DNA of 39,793 nt from JADGRF01 sp036382515 (GTDB taxonomy: Bacteria > Myxococcota_A > Polyangia > Polyangiales > JAFGIB01), in the NCBI GenBank assembly GCA_036382515.1, contig DASVHQ010000151.1, positions 1 to 39,793 on the forward strand. The letters run 5' to 3'. Shown here piece by piece: positions 24,123-34,425 of this stretch (its first letter is position 1; each line of letters starts with the position of its first letter). The notes beneath the pieces were generated by a model. It was not told the DNA's origin. It did not search any database and saw only the letters and a list, made by a program, of their open reading frames with translations. The position numbers were made by a program, and so were the translations under genes.

Positions 24123-24782
24123 ATGACGCTTCGGATTGCGGTGCTCATCTCGGGCAGAGGATCGAACCTTCGGTCGATCCAGGGCGCGATCGACGACGGC
24201 CTGTGCGACGCGCGCATCGTCTCGGTCATCAGCGACCGTGCGTCGGCCGCGGGCCTGCAATTCGCGGCGGAGCGCGGCTTGCCAACGAGCGTCGTCAGCA
24301 TGCGCGATCACGCAGACCGCAGCGCATGGGACGTCGCGCTCACGCACAAGGTCGCCGAGCTCGATCCCGAGCTGGTGGTGCTCGCCGGCTTCATGCGCGT
24401 CGTTGGCGCGCCGCTGCTGCAGCGCTTCGTGCGCCGCATCATCAACGTGCACCCGGCCCTGCTCCCGCTGTTCCCCGGCACCAATGGGCCCGAGCAAGCC
24501 CTCGCCGCCGGCGTGCGCGTGAGCGGCTGCACCGTACATATCGTGGATGCTGGCGTCGACACCGGGCCCATCATCGCGCAGGGTGTGGTGCGCGTGCTGC
24601 CCACCGACACGGTGGAAGCGCTGCACGAGCGCATTCAGCACGCCGAGCACGGTCTACTGCCGCGCGTCGTCGACGGCATCTCGCGCGGTGCGATCACACT
24701 CGATCCCGAGGTGCGCGTGCCGGGCGCCATCGACGACGGCAGCGTGATGTTCGCGCCGCTCCTGCGCACCGGTCGATCGTGA
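24123..24782 (+). CDS. purN: Phosphoribosylglycinamide formyltransferase
   Basis: 219 residues. The phosphate-binding loop ISGRGSNLRSI is near the N-terminus. The catalytic Asn and His are in INVHPALLPLFPG and the catalytic Asp in HIVDAGVDTGPIIAQ. It transfers a formyl group from 10-formyltetrahydrofolate to GAR, step three of purine synthesis. Its stop overlaps the start of the next gene in GTGA. Confidence 0.97.
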   Translation: MTLRIAVLISGRGSNLRSIQGAIDDGLCDARIVSVISDRASAAGLQFAAERGLPTSVVSMRDHADRSAWDVALTHKVAELDPELVVLAGFMRVVGAPLLQRFVRRIINVHPALLPLFPGTNGPEQALAAGVRVSGCTVHIVDAGVDTGPIIAQGVVRVLPTDTVEALHERIQHAEHGLLPRVVDGISRGAITLDPEVRVPGAIDDGSVMFAPLLRTGRS

Positions 24783-26302
24783 GCGCGAGCTACTACGACG
24801 TGGTCGTGCTCGGCAGCGACCTCGCGCCACTGACCTGCGGAGCGTTGCTGGCCAAGCGCGGCTTTCGCGTGCTGGTGCTCGGCCAAAACGAGCCGAGCCC
24901 GAGCTACGAAGTCGGGCCCTACACGCTGCCGCGCAGACCGTTCCAGTGCGCGTTCGGGCGATCCCCGGTCGGCAAGCGCATCTTCCCCGAGCTGGGCCTG
25001 GGCCAGAGCGTGCGACGCATCACGCAGACCGCAGACCCTGCGTTCCAGGTGGCACTGCCAGGCCATCGCTTCGACGTGTGCCAGGACGACGCCGATCTCG
25101 CACGCGAAATGGAGCGCGAGTTCCCCGAAGTGAAGCGGCCGATCGACGACTTCCACAAGCTGGTCGGTCGCGTCGATCAGAACCTCGATGCGCTGCTCGA
25201 ACGCGACCTGGTCTTGCCGCCCGAGACCTTCATGGAACGCCAGCGTTTCTCGCGCGTGCGCAAGACGCTGGATCTGCCGCGCGGCGACAGCGAAGAAGAC
25301 GTGCTCGGCGAGTTCCCCGAAGACCACCCGTTTCGGGTCGCGACACATTTGCCCGCCCGCTTCGAGAGCGACATCGACCCCGAGCACCTCTCGCCGCTGC
25401 GCCTTCTGCGCCTGTACAGCAATTGCCGGCGCGGCGCGCTCACGATGGGTGGCGGCCTGCCGGGGCTGCGCGAGCTGTTGATCCAGAAGATCAAAGCGCA
25501 CAGCGGTCAGGTGCGTCTGGACGAGCGCGCCAGCGAGCTGCTGGTGCAGCGCGGCCAGGTCACCGGCGTGCAGCTCTTCGGCGCAGGCGAGGAGATCAGC
25601 TGCGGCTTCGTGGTGGTCGGCATCGACGTGGCTCCGATGCTGCGCCTCTTGCCCGACCGGGCCGTGTTCGAGGTGCTGCTCGAACGCATTGGTGAGCCGC
25701 TCCTGCGCCACTACCGCTACACGCTCAACGTCGTGATCCGCTCCGAGGGCTTGCCGCCGGGCATGGCGCACAGCCTGTACCTCGTGCGTCCGCCCAACGC
25801 AGGGCGAGTCGGCAACGAGCTACGCGTTCGCACCGAAGCGATGGGCGCCGGACACACGCTGCTGTCGCTCGAGACGCTCTTGCCGTCGCGCAAGGTCGAA
25901 GACGACGAGACCTTCTTGCGCGGACTACGCCCGGCGCTGTTGTCAGGCCTGCGCGAGCTGGTTCCCTTCCTCGACCGCCACCTCTTGCTCGTGGACTCGC
26001 CTCACGATGGCTTGCCACCGGAGGGCACGCACACCGCGCTCGACATCGCGACGGCTACACGCCGCGGGCCACAGACGATGCCGGCCGTCTACTCCTACCC
26101 AGTCGTGTCGACGCTCGGGCTGTGCGCGCTGCCGGTGCGCACCCCCATCAAGCACCTGCTCTTCTGCAACGCGCAGGTCGTGCCGGGCCTCGGCAGCGAA
26201 GGCCAGCTGCTGGCCGCCAGCTCTGCAGCGCGTGTGATCACCTGGACCGAACGGGGCAAGGCCTGGATGCGTAGGCGACTGTGGACAAAGGTGGAGATCT
26301 GA
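24779..26302 (+). CDS. FAD-dependent oxidoreductase-like protein with degenerate nucleotide-binding motif
   Basis: 507 residues from GTG 24779, overlapping the purN stop. The overall pattern resembles phytoene desaturase/CrtI-like flavoproteins: an N-terminal beta-alpha-beta unit (YYDVVVLGSDLAPL, then RGFRVLVLGQ), a central MGGGLPGLRELLIQKI segment in the position where such proteins read GG...L, and a C-terminal NAQVVPGLGSEGQLLAA segment. The GxGxxG dinucleotide motif is changed to G12-S-D-L-A-P17, and the ribose-binding acidic residue after strand two is Gly35. FAD binding in the usual mode is therefore doubtful. The frame opens far upstream inside purN, but homology starts here. It is translationally coupled to purine synthesis genes, which is unexpected. 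Confidence 0.8.
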   Translation: MSASYYDVVVLGSDLAPLTCGALLAKRGFRVLVLGQNEPSPSYEVGPYTLPRRPFQCAFGRSPVGKRIFPELGLGQSVRRITQTADPAFQVALPGHRFDVCQDDADLAREMEREFPEVKRPIDDFHKLVGRVDQNLDALLERDLVLPPETFMERQRFSRVRKTLDLPRGDSEEDVLGEFPEDHPFRVATHLPARFESDIDPEHLSPLRLLRLYSNCRRGALTMGGGLPGLRELLIQKIKAHSGQVRLDERASELLVQRGQVTGVQLFGAGEEISCGFVVVGIDVAPMLRLLPDRAVFEVLLERIGEPLLRHYRYTLNVVIRSEGLPPGMAHSLYLVRPPNAGRVGNELRVRTEAMGAGHTLLSLETLLPSRKVEDDETFLRGLRPALLSGLRELVPFLDRHLLLVDSPHDGLPPEGTHTALDIATATRRGPQTMPAVYSYPVVSTLGLCALPVRTPIKHLLFCNAQVVPGLGSEGQLLAASSAARVITWTERGKAWMRRRLWTKVEI

Positions 26303-26334
26303 GAGCGTGGCCGAGCGCGATCTCTGCGCTCGCT

Positions 26335-26364
26335 TTCCCAGAGCGCCAGCGGCGGGTGTAATCT
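26335..26364 (+). promoter_or_regulatory. Candidate promoter for pilT, nearly leaderless
   Basis: TTCCCA (26335-26340), 18 bases, TAATCT (26359-26364), then eight bases to ATG 26373. No Shine-Dalgarno sequence. Similar in layout to the purM and pilC promoters. Confidence 0.4.
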
Positions 26365-26372
26365 TGGCGTAG

Positions 26373-27470
26373 ATGAACGCTCCGGCCACGCAGATCAATC
26401 TCCATCAGCTGCTGCGCGCAGTCGTCGAGAAGGGCGCCTCCGACTTGCACGTGACCACGGGCACGCCGCCACAGCTGCGCATCGACGGCTCGCTCTTGCC
26501 GCTCAAGACGCCTCCGCTCACGCCGATCGACACCAAGCAGCTCTGTTACTCGGTGCTCACCGAGGAACAGAAGATCGCGTTCGAGCGCGACAACGAGCTC
26601 GATCTCTCGTTCGGCGTGAAGGGCCTGGCGCGCTTTCGCGGCAACCTGTTCATCCAGCGCGGCGCAGTGGCCGGCGTGTTCCGTCAGATTCCGTTTCGCA
26701 TTCTGTCGTTCGAAGAGCTCGGGCTACCGCCGATCATCGCGAAGCTCTCGAACCTGCCCTCGGGCCTGATCATCGTCACCGGCCCCACGGGCTCGGGCAA
26801 GAGCACCACGCTCGCTGCGATCATCGACAAGATCAACGCCGAGAAGCGCGCCCACATCCTGACTGTGGAAGACCCGATCGAGTTCTTGCATCCCAACAAG
26901 CTCTCGGTGGTGAACCAGCGCGAAGTGGGCTCCGACACCGAGAGCTTCCAGGGCGCGCTGCGCTACGCGCTACGCCAGGACCCGGACGTGGTGCTGATCG
27001 GCGAGCTGCGTGACCACGAGACCATCGAGGCCGCGCTCACCATCTCCGAGACCGGTCACCTGGTGCTGGCCACGCTGCACACCAACAGCGCCATCCAGTC
27101 CATCAACCGTATCGTCGACGTGTTCAGCCCGCACCAGCAACCGCAGGTGCGCTCGCAGCTGTCGTTCGTGCTGCAGGGCGTCATCACGCAGATGCTGGTC
27201 CCCAACGCCACGGGTCCCGGCCGCGCCCTGGCGCTCGAGATCCTCATCCCCAACGCCGCCATCAAGAACCTGATCCGCGAGGACAAGGCCCACCAGCTCT
27301 ACTCGGTAATGCAAACTGGCCAGTCCAACAGCGGGATGCAGACCATGAACCAGTCGCTCTACAATCTGCTGACCCGGCGCCTCATCACCAAGGAAGAGGC
27401 ACTGAACAGGTCTCAGGAGCCCGAAGAGCTCGAGATGATGATCCGGCAAGGGGGCGCGCCGTCCCGCTGA
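26373..27470 (+). CDS. pilT: Type IV pilus retraction ATPase PilT
   Basis: 365 residues. The N-terminal domain starts with HQLLRAVVEKGASDLHVTTG, typical of PilT. Walker A is GPTGSGKST (137-145), Walker B is VVLIGELRD (206-214, Glu211), and the His box holds His229 and His236. AIKNLIREDKAHQLYSVMQT matches the AIRNLIRE retraction motif that separates PilT from the assembly ATPase PilB. The hexamer disassembles the pilus at the inner membrane and drives twitching or social motility. Downstream lies a good terminator (27576), so pilT may be transcribed alone. Confidence 0.96.
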   Translation: MNAPATQINLHQLLRAVVEKGASDLHVTTGTPPQLRIDGSLLPLKTPPLTPIDTKQLCYSVLTEEQKIAFERDNELDLSFGVKGLARFRGNLFIQRGAVAGVFRQIPFRILSFEELGLPPIIAKLSNLPSGLIIVTGPTGSGKSTTLAAIIDKINAEKRAHILTVEDPIEFLHPNKLSVVNQREVGSDTESFQGALRYALRQDPDVVLIGELRDHETIEAALTISETGHLVLATLHTNSAIQSINRIVDVFSPHQQPQVRSQLSFVLQGVITQMLVPNATGPGRALALEILIPNAAIKNLIREDKAHQLYSVMQTGQSNSGMQTMNQSLYNLLTRRLITKEEALNRSQEPEELEMMIRQGGAPSR

Positions 27471-27575
27471 CGGGCGAGCATCCCCGGCCAGCCGGAGTCG
27501 TTCGCGGATGGGGCCGCAAATGAAACCTGCTTTGGATTCGCGCATTTGTGACCCTCCGGCCGAGCCTCACGGCAC

Positions 27576-27614
27576 CTTCCCCGCGCCCCCGGGGCAGGGA
27601 AGCTTTTCGATTTT
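27576..27614 (+). terminator. Intrinsic terminator after pilT
   Basis: CTTCCC (27576-27581) pairs with GGGAAG (27597-27602); inside, GCCC pairs with GGGC around a CCG loop. The stem is followed by CTTTTCGATTTT (27603-27614). It lies 105 bases after the pilT stop and before the next gene at 27721. Confidence 0.55.
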
Positions 27615-27720
27615 GCTAGGCAGAGGGCGTGCCGCTGTGGAAATTGGCTGGAAAATCACTATCTTGTGAGGCTCTTGCGCGAGCCTACCCAAGCCAGCGC
27701 GACAAGGGCCAAGGGGATCC

Positions 27721-28725
27721 ATGAGACGACTGATCGCTGCCACACTCTTGTCGCTCGCAGTCACGGCTTTGGCCAGCGATGCCCAAGCCCAGGACGCACG
27801 CAAGCGCCAGGCAGCCGCCGAAGCCTACGACCGTGGCACAGCGGCGTACCTGGACGGCAGCTACGGCGAGGCCGCGCAGTGGTTCGAAACGGCGGACCGG
27901 ATGGCCCCAGCCGCGCCTGCACTGATGCAAGCCATTCGCTCGCATCAGCGCGCGGAGAACTTCGCACGGGCCGCGACGCTTGCCCTGCGCTTGTCGGAAA
28001 CCTACGGCTCCGACGCGGCTGCGGCCGAGTACGCCAAGAACGTGCTCGGTGATCTGTCGGGACAGTTCGCGCGCATCGACGTGACCTGCGACCAAGAGTG
28101 CAAGCTCGATCTCGACGGCAAGCTGCAGGAGTTCCATTCGTTCTTCCTCGAGCCAGGCGCCCCGCACACGCTGGTCGCCAGCTTCGAGACCGGCTCCATG
28201 ACCGAAGAGATCCGCGGTCAGGCCGGCGAAACACACGCTGTGCAGTTCGAAGCGCCGCCTGCGCCAGTGGCGCCGCCGGCCTCGGTCGAAGGCGGCAGTG
28301 AAGCTACGGCGGGCGGGCAAGCCGCCGTGGAGCCCAAGCACAAGCCCTTGCGGCCCGTGATCACGATCATCGCCGTTGCGCTTACCGGAGCGCTGCTCGC
28401 CGCGACCGTGGTCTCCGGCATCGACGCAAACTCCGGCGTCAAAGGCTGGAAGAAAGCGGTCAACGACTACAACGTGTGCCATGGCAACTGCGATGCGCTC
28501 TTCAACAAGGCCGACCAGCTGCTCAAAGACGGCCAGAGCAAGCAGACACGCACCAACGTGCTGATCGGCGCCACGGCGGTGGTCGGCGTGACCACGGCCG
28601 TGTTCGCGATCTTCCTGACAGACTGGTCAGGCAAGCCCAAGAAGAGCGCTGGCTCGCAGGGCGCATCGTTGCGCATCGCGCCACTGTACGGCGGCGGGAT
28701 GGGAGTGCTCGAGGGACGCTTTTGA
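27721..28725 (+). CDS. Exported TPR protein with two C-terminal membrane segments
   Basis: 334 residues. A signal peptide (about 1-23, ending near ASDAQAQ) is followed by TPR-like helices (about 30-110; AYDRGTAAYLDGSYGEAAQW), a beta-rich segment (about 115-180; RIDVTCDQECKLDLDGK), a Pro/Ala linker and two probable membrane segments (about 218-240 and 279-302) separated by a loop with paired Cys. This layout is frequent in Myxococcota but has no assigned role. The stop overlaps the start of the kinase gene (TTGA), so the two proteins are made together and may act together. AAGGGG about 5 bases before ATG 27721 is its ribosome-binding site. Confidence 0.82.
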   Translation: MRRLIAATLLSLAVTALASDAQAQDARKRQAAAEAYDRGTAAYLDGSYGEAAQWFETADRMAPAAPALMQAIRSHQRAENFARAATLALRLSETYGSDAAAAEYAKNVLGDLSGQFARIDVTCDQECKLDLDGKLQEFHSFFLEPGAPHTLVASFETGSMTEEIRGQAGETHAVQFEAPPAPVAPPASVEGGSEATAGGQAAVEPKHKPLRPVITIIAVALTGALLAATVVSGIDANSGVKGWKKAVNDYNVCHGNCDALFNKADQLLKDGQSKQTRTNVLIGATAVVGVTTAVFAIFLTDWSGKPKKSAGSQGASLRIAPLYGGGMGVLEGRF

Positions 28726-30380
28726 ACGAATCGCTCACAGCGTCGCATGACCCTTTCACCAGCTCTCTGACCGGCAGGAGACTGGGACGCTACGAAGTGC
28801 TCGCGCGCTTGGCGTCCGGTGGTATGGCAGGCGTCTACGTGGCGCGCGCCATCGGTGTGGCGGGCTTCGAGCGACTGTTCGCGATCAAAATCCTGCACCC
28901 GCACCTCGCGCACGAGGAAGAGTTCATCTCGATGTTCCTCGACGAAGCGCGGCTGGCGGCGCGCATTCGGCACCCGAACGTCGTCCCCACGATCGACATC
29001 AGCGACACCCCGGACGCCGGCTTCTATCTGGTGATGGAGTACATCGAGGGCGATCACCTCGGCGCGCTCCTGCAGAGGGCTTGGAAGATCGGCGCGCGGT
29101 TGCCCTGGCCGATCACGCTGCGCATCGTGGTCGATGCGCTCGACGGCCTGGCCGCTGCCCACAACCTCACCGATGAAACCGGGCGCAGGCTCAACCTCGT
29201 GCATCGCGATGTCTCGCCGCACAACGTGATGGTCAGCACCGATGGCATCGCGCGCATCACTGACTTCGGCGTGGCCAAGGCCGAGGTGCGCCTGAGCACC
29301 ACGCGCGAGGGCCAGTTCAAGGGCAAGCTCGCGTACATGGCGCCGGAGCACGCCAGCAACGGCGAGGCTGACCAGCGCTCCGACATCTTCTCGATGGCCA
29401 TCATCCTGTGGGAGTGCCTCACGGGACGCCGGCTTTTTCGAGCCGAGAACCACGCGGCCACACTGAACAAGATCTGCCTCGAGCCCATTCCCATGCCGTC
29501 CTCGGTCGACCCGGCACTCGCGCCGTTCGACCACGTGCTGGAACGCGGGCTCGCGCGCGATCCCAACCAGCGCTTCCAGAGCGCGGAAGAGTTCGCCGAA
29601 GCCATCGAGCTGGCAGCACCGTCGCTCGGCGGCGTCGCGAAACAGCGCGAGGTCGCGCAGGTCGTGCGTGAATACGCCGCAGAGAAGATCGCGCACGATG
29701 CGAACCTGATCCGCAGCGCGATCGCGCAGCTCGCCATCGACGGACCCACGCCCCAGCCGCCTCCCAGCCCCGAGCGGCACGTGGCCGCGCCGGTCGCTCA
29801 CCTTTCCACGGCGCAAGCAAACCAGCCCGTCCCCGCGGCGCCACCGCCCATCTTCGCGCCTCCACCGGCGGGCGACACGCAAGACGCGGCGCACCGGCTC
29901 GGCCGCGACGTCGGCCACGACGCGCAACCCGCGCCTTCACGCCGGTGGGTCTGGGTCGGCCTGCTGTTCGCGCTGGTCGCAGCGATCGGCGTCGCGATCG
30001 CAATGTCCAATACGCGCGACGAAGGCGTGCACGCCGTGCAACTCGCGCGCGAGCCTGCCGCGCCGCCACCGGTGGTCACGCCGGCACCCGCGCCAGCGCC
30101 TGCAGAGCCTCCGCTGCCAGCAACCGCCGCGGACACGACCGCGACCGCTGCGACCGCCGACACTGCCAACGCCACGACGAAACCCGCACCGGCTGCCGTC
30201 GCGCCGGCTGCGAGCGAGCACAGCACGACCGGGTCGCGAACCGAACACGCGAGCAGCTCGCGGCACCGAACGGAGCCCAAGGACACGCTCAAGCCGAAGG
30301 ACAGCACACTGCCCGTCGCCAAGCCTGCCACCAAGCCTTCGCTCGGTGACGACCTGATCCTCAACCCGTACCGGCACTAG
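28722..30380 (+). CDS. Hanks-type Ser/Thr protein kinase, membrane anchored
   Basis: 552 residues from TTG 28722, which overlaps the previous stop and has GAGGG upstream. All kinase motifs are present: glycine loop LASGGMAGVYVAR (30-42), Lys56 (FAIKIL), Glu75, HRDVSPHN (161-168), DFG (181-183) and APE (207-209). The catalytic domain ends near 300. A Pro-rich linker leads to one membrane segment (409-428) and an extracytoplasmic Ala/Thr/Lys-rich region of about 120 residues with no known sensor domain. It phosphorylates Ser/Thr of unknown proteins; the position between pilT and pilC makes pilus proteins candidate targets. The frame is open upstream to 28476, which is a shadow of the overlapping gene. 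Confidence 0.93.
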   Translation: MNESLTASHDPFTSSLTGRRLGRYEVLARLASGGMAGVYVARAIGVAGFERLFAIKILHPHLAHEEEFISMFLDEARLAARIRHPNVVPTIDISDTPDAGFYLVMEYIEGDHLGALLQRAWKIGARLPWPITLRIVVDALDGLAAAHNLTDETGRRLNLVHRDVSPHNVMVSTDGIARITDFGVAKAEVRLSTTREGQFKGKLAYMAPEHASNGEADQRSDIFSMAIILWECLTGRRLFRAENHAATLNKICLEPIPMPSSVDPALAPFDHVLERGLARDPNQRFQSAEEFAEAIELAAPSLGGVAKQREVAQVVREYAAEKIAHDANLIRSAIAQLAIDGPTPQPPPSPERHVAAPVAHLSTAQANQPVPAAPPPIFAPPPAGDTQDAAHRLGRDVGHDAQPAPSRRWVWVGLLFALVAAIGVAIAMSNTRDEGVHAVQLAREPAAPPPVVTPAPAPAPAEPPLPATAADTTATAATADTANATTKPAPAAVAPAASEHSTTGSRTEHASSSRHRTEPKDTLKPKDSTLPVAKPATKPSLGDDLILNPYRH

Positions 30381-30487
30381 AGCGCAGCGCTGGCGCTCCA
30401 CAGCTCTCGACCTCGGCGCAGGCTGCAGCAGCTACACGCCCGCCGTTGTGAGCACGTGTGCGTAGCGCGTGACTCGCACAGCGTATT

Positions 30488-30517
30488 TTGACCCTGCGCG
30501 ATGGCTTCAGCTAAGCT
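30488..30517 (+). promoter_or_regulatory. Promoter for pilC, leaderless arrangement
   Basis: TTGACC (30488-30493), 18 bases, TAAGCT (30512-30517), then six bases to ATG 30524. The sequence CTAAGCTTGCCCC before the ATG resembles CTAGCTTGCGCGC before purM. No Shine-Dalgarno sequence. Confidence 0.45.
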
Positions 30518-30523
30518 TGCCCC

Positions 30524-31735
<1,212 letters not shown>

Positions 31736-31788
31736 CCAGCGACGCGCGAGCCGCGCATCCGCAGTGGCAGTGGCACCCAGCGACCGAG

Positions 31789-33570
31789 ATGCCTACCAGC
31801 TCCCTACCCCCCCGGCTGAGCCCAAGGCTTCCGCCGCCGAGCGCGCCCAATTCGCTCTTGCCGCCGGCCCAGGCGCTGACGGACGACGAGCGCACGACCA
31901 CGCGGCGGCTGCAACTGTTCATGGGCACCCGCCTGGCGGTCGCGACGCTACTGCTCGGCGGGACCTTGCTGCTGGCCCTCGAAAACCAGCACGGCATGGA
32001 TTCGTTCACGCCCAAGTTCCTGGTGAGCTTGATCGCGACGATCTACGGTGGGTCGCTCGTGTTCTCGGTGTGGTTGCTGAGCACCGAGCGCCGCGACCGG
32101 GTCGCGCTGGCGCAGGTCGCGGGCGACCTGCTGCTGACCACGGGGCTGGTCTACGTCACGGGCGGACCCGGCAGCGGCTTCACCTTCCTCTACGGCGTGG
32201 CCGTGCTGATGGCGGCGATGGTCGTCGGACCACTGCCCGCGCGCATCACCGGGGCGATCGCCGTGGCGCTCTACGTCGCGCTGGTGACCAGCATCTCCAT
32301 GCGCTGGCTACCCGCGCCACCCGATCAGTCGGTGGAGGCCTATCGGCTGCCCGTCATGGAGCTCGTCTACGCGACGCTGCTCAACGTCCTGGGCCTGTTC
32401 CTCGTGACGCTCCTGGCCGGCAACCTCAGCGCTCGGCTGCTCAGCGCGGGCGGCCGACTGCGAATCGCCGAAGCCAGCGCCGCCACTCTCGCGCAGCTTA
32501 ACGACGACATCGTTCGCTCGCTCAACTCCGGCCTCTTGACCACGGACCTGGCAGGCCGCATTCGCACCGTCAATCCCGCGGGTGCCGACATCTTCCGCAC
32601 CGATCCCTTCGCGTTGATCGACGAGCCGATCTCCAACTGCTTGCCCATCGACGTGTCTGCCATCACGCGCTCACGCACGAAGCTCGACGGGCCGGTGATG
32701 CGCGCCGAGGGTCAGGCGACGCGACCAGATGGCAGCCGATTCCCGGTCGGCTTCTCGCTCAATTCGCTGATCAACCTCGACGGCGCCTTGATCGGCACGC
32801 TCGTGCTCTTCCAGGACCTGAGCGAGATCGTGCAGCTGCGCGAGACCGCGGCGCGCAGCGAGCGCCTGGGCGTGCTCGGACGGCTGTCGGCCGGCCTGGC
32901 CCACGAGATCCGAAACCCGCTGAGCTCGATCTCCGGCTCGGTCGAGCTGGTGCGCGACTCGACACACCTGGACACGGAGGACCGCCGGCTCTTGGGCATC
33001 GTGCTGCACGAGGTCGAGCGTCTCGATGACTTGGTGAGCACGATGCTCCTGGTCGGCAGACCCCGCGAGCCGCGACGCAGCGAGATCGATCTGCGCGCGC
33101 TCGTCACAGAGGTGGTCGAAATGGCGCGGCGCGGCCCCTCCGTGGACGCCAGCGTGGGCATCGACTACCGGCCCTCCGAGCTGCCCGTGGTGGCGTTCGC
33201 CGACGGCGACCAGATCCGTCAGGTGCTGTGGAACCTGGTGAAGAACGCGCTGCAGGCGTCGCCGCCGGGCACCACGGTGAGCGTCAGTGCGCGTCAGCTG
33301 GACACCGAGACCTCGGTGCTCGAGGTCAGCGACCAGGGCCGCGGCATCGACCCGGGCCAGCGTGAAAAGGTCTACAACATGTTCTATTCCGAGCGCACGC
33401 ACGGAGCCGGCATCGGTCTGGCGCTGGTGCGTCAGATTGTCGACGCGCACGCCGGTGCGATCGAGATCCGCAGCGAAGAGAGTCGCGGCGCAAGCTTCAT
33501 GATCACGCTGCCTACGCGCGCGGGTGCCGCTGGTCGGCCGGCCCCGAGCAGCCCACCCGCGAGCGCATGA
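31789..33570 (+). CDS. pilS: PilS-like sensor histidine kinase
   Basis: 593 residues. A Pro-rich N-terminus precedes about six membrane segments (about 43-215), a PAS domain (about 235-345) and an NtrB-type kinase core: H box LAHEIRNPLSSISGSVELV with His372, N box LWNLVKNALQA, G boxes SDQGRGIDP and GAGIGLALVRQIV. PilS senses pilin in the membrane and phosphorylates PilR, which activates sigma-54 transcription of pilA. Position after pilC supports this name; without an adjacent pilR the partner is unproven, and it could be another NtrB-type kinase. The C-terminus ends in a Pro/Ser tail. It converges with trpC. Confidence 0.85.
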   Translation: MPTSSLPPRLSPRLPPPSAPNSLLPPAQALTDDERTTTRRLQLFMGTRLAVATLLLGGTLLLALENQHGMDSFTPKFLVSLIATIYGGSLVFSVWLLSTERRDRVALAQVAGDLLLTTGLVYVTGGPGSGFTFLYGVAVLMAAMVVGPLPARITGAIAVALYVALVTSISMRWLPAPPDQSVEAYRLPVMELVYATLLNVLGLFLVTLLAGNLSARLLSAGGRLRIAEASAATLAQLNDDIVRSLNSGLLTTDLAGRIRTVNPAGADIFRTDPFALIDEPISNCLPIDVSAITRSRTKLDGPVMRAEGQATRPDGSRFPVGFSLNSLINLDGALIGTLVLFQDLSEIVQLRETAARSERLGVLGRLSAGLAHEIRNPLSSISGSVELVRDSTHLDTEDRRLLGIVLHEVERLDDLVSTMLLVGRPREPRRSEIDLRALVTEVVEMARRGPSVDASVGIDYRPSELPVVAFADGDQIRQVLWNLVKNALQASPPGTTVSVSARQLDTETSVLEVSDQGRGIDPGQREKVYNMFYSERTHGAGIGLALVRQIVDAHAGAIEIRSEESRGASFMITLPTRAGAAGRPAPSSPPASA

Positions 33571-33607
33571 GTCGCTGCGCGCGCGATGCGACGGCCGCCG
33601 ATCCGGG

Positions 33608-34417
33608 CTACGCCGTGCCGAGCAGCTCGCGCAAGCGTTGGCCGGGGTCGGCGGCGCGCATCAAACCCTCGCCGATCAACACGGCGTCGGCGCGGCCACG
33701 ACTGAGCTGCACGTAGTCGTCCCGCGTGCGGACGCCGCTCATGTGCACCGCAACTCGGTCCGCTGGGATCGCCGACAGCGCCACGCCCGCCGCGTCCACG
33801 TCGACTTCGAAGGTGCGCAGGTCGCGCGCGTTGACCCCGACGATCCTGGCCCTGGTCGCCAACGCGACGCGAACCTCGGCGGCGTCAGCGGCTTCCACGA
33901 CCGGCGCCATGCCTGCCGCGCACGTCGCTTCGACGAGCGCATGCAGCCGCGCTGCCGGCAAGGCCCGCACGACCAAGAGCACCATGTGGGCGCCCATGCT
34001 GCGCGCGAGCTCGATCTGGATCTCGTCGAGCACGAACTCCTTGAACAGCACCGGCGCGGGCGTCGCGAGCGCCGCCCGCCGGACATCCAGCGGCGAGCCC
34101 CGAAACCCGGGGCCGTCGCACAAGACGCTGACCGCGCGCGCACCTGCCGCGACGTACTGACGGGCGATGCGCTCGACGTCGCCGCGCTGCCGGGCCCGGA
34201 TCACGCCGGCGCTGGGACTGCTGCGCTTGAATTCTGCGATCGCGGCGGGCAGCTGCCCGGGCTGGCGACGCAGGGCCTCCACTGCCAGTTGACCTCGATC
34301 GAGGTTGCCGCTGACGGCGGCAGGCGCCGGTGCGCGGTGTGACCGCTGCGACCGGTGACGGAAACGCGCCGCGATTTCTCGCCGCTTGCGCTCCAGGATC
34401 GGTGAGAGGTAGTCCAC
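33608..34417 (-). CDS. trpC: Indole-3-glycerol phosphate synthase
   Basis: 269 residues from GTG 34417. The beta/alpha barrel shows DYLSPILERKRREIA at the start, then Glu62 and Lys64 (AEFKRSSPSAGVIR), Lys126 (LFKEFVLDE), Glu175 (VVEAADA), Asn196 (VGVNARDL) and Glu250 (IGEGLM), the catalytic and binding residues of TrpC. It closes the indole ring from CdRP. GAGG precedes the GTG, eight bases after the trpD stop. A Pro/Arg/His-rich insertion (about 20-40) after the first helix is longer than usual. The frame is open to 34612 inside trpD. Confidence 0.95.
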   Translation of the reverse strand: MDYLSPILERKRREIAARFRHRSQRSHRAPAPAAVSGNLDRGQLAVEALRRQPGQLPAAIAEFKRSSPSAGVIRARQRGDVERIARQYVAAGARAVSVLCDGPGFRGSPLDVRRAALATPAPVLFKEFVLDEIQIELARSMGAHMVLLVVRALPAARLHALVEATCAAGMAPVVEAADAAEVRVALATRARIVGVNARDLRTFEVDVDAAGVALSAIPADRVAVHMSGVRTRDDYVQLSRGRADAVLIGEGLMRAADPGQRLRELLGTA

Positions 34418-34425
34418 GGTGAACC

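Noticed and set aside
24203..26302. A 699-residue frame as one protein spanning purN and the flavoprotein-like gene
   Set aside because: The first 192 codons overlap purN in another frame and are Arg-rich nonsense; homology begins at GTG 24779.
28467..29927. A 486-residue minus-strand frame opposite the kinase
   Set aside because: Antisense shadow of a kinase with every catalytic motif present.
30381..30397. AGCGC/GCGCT stem after the kinase gene as a terminator
   Set aside because: Short stem, no T-run.
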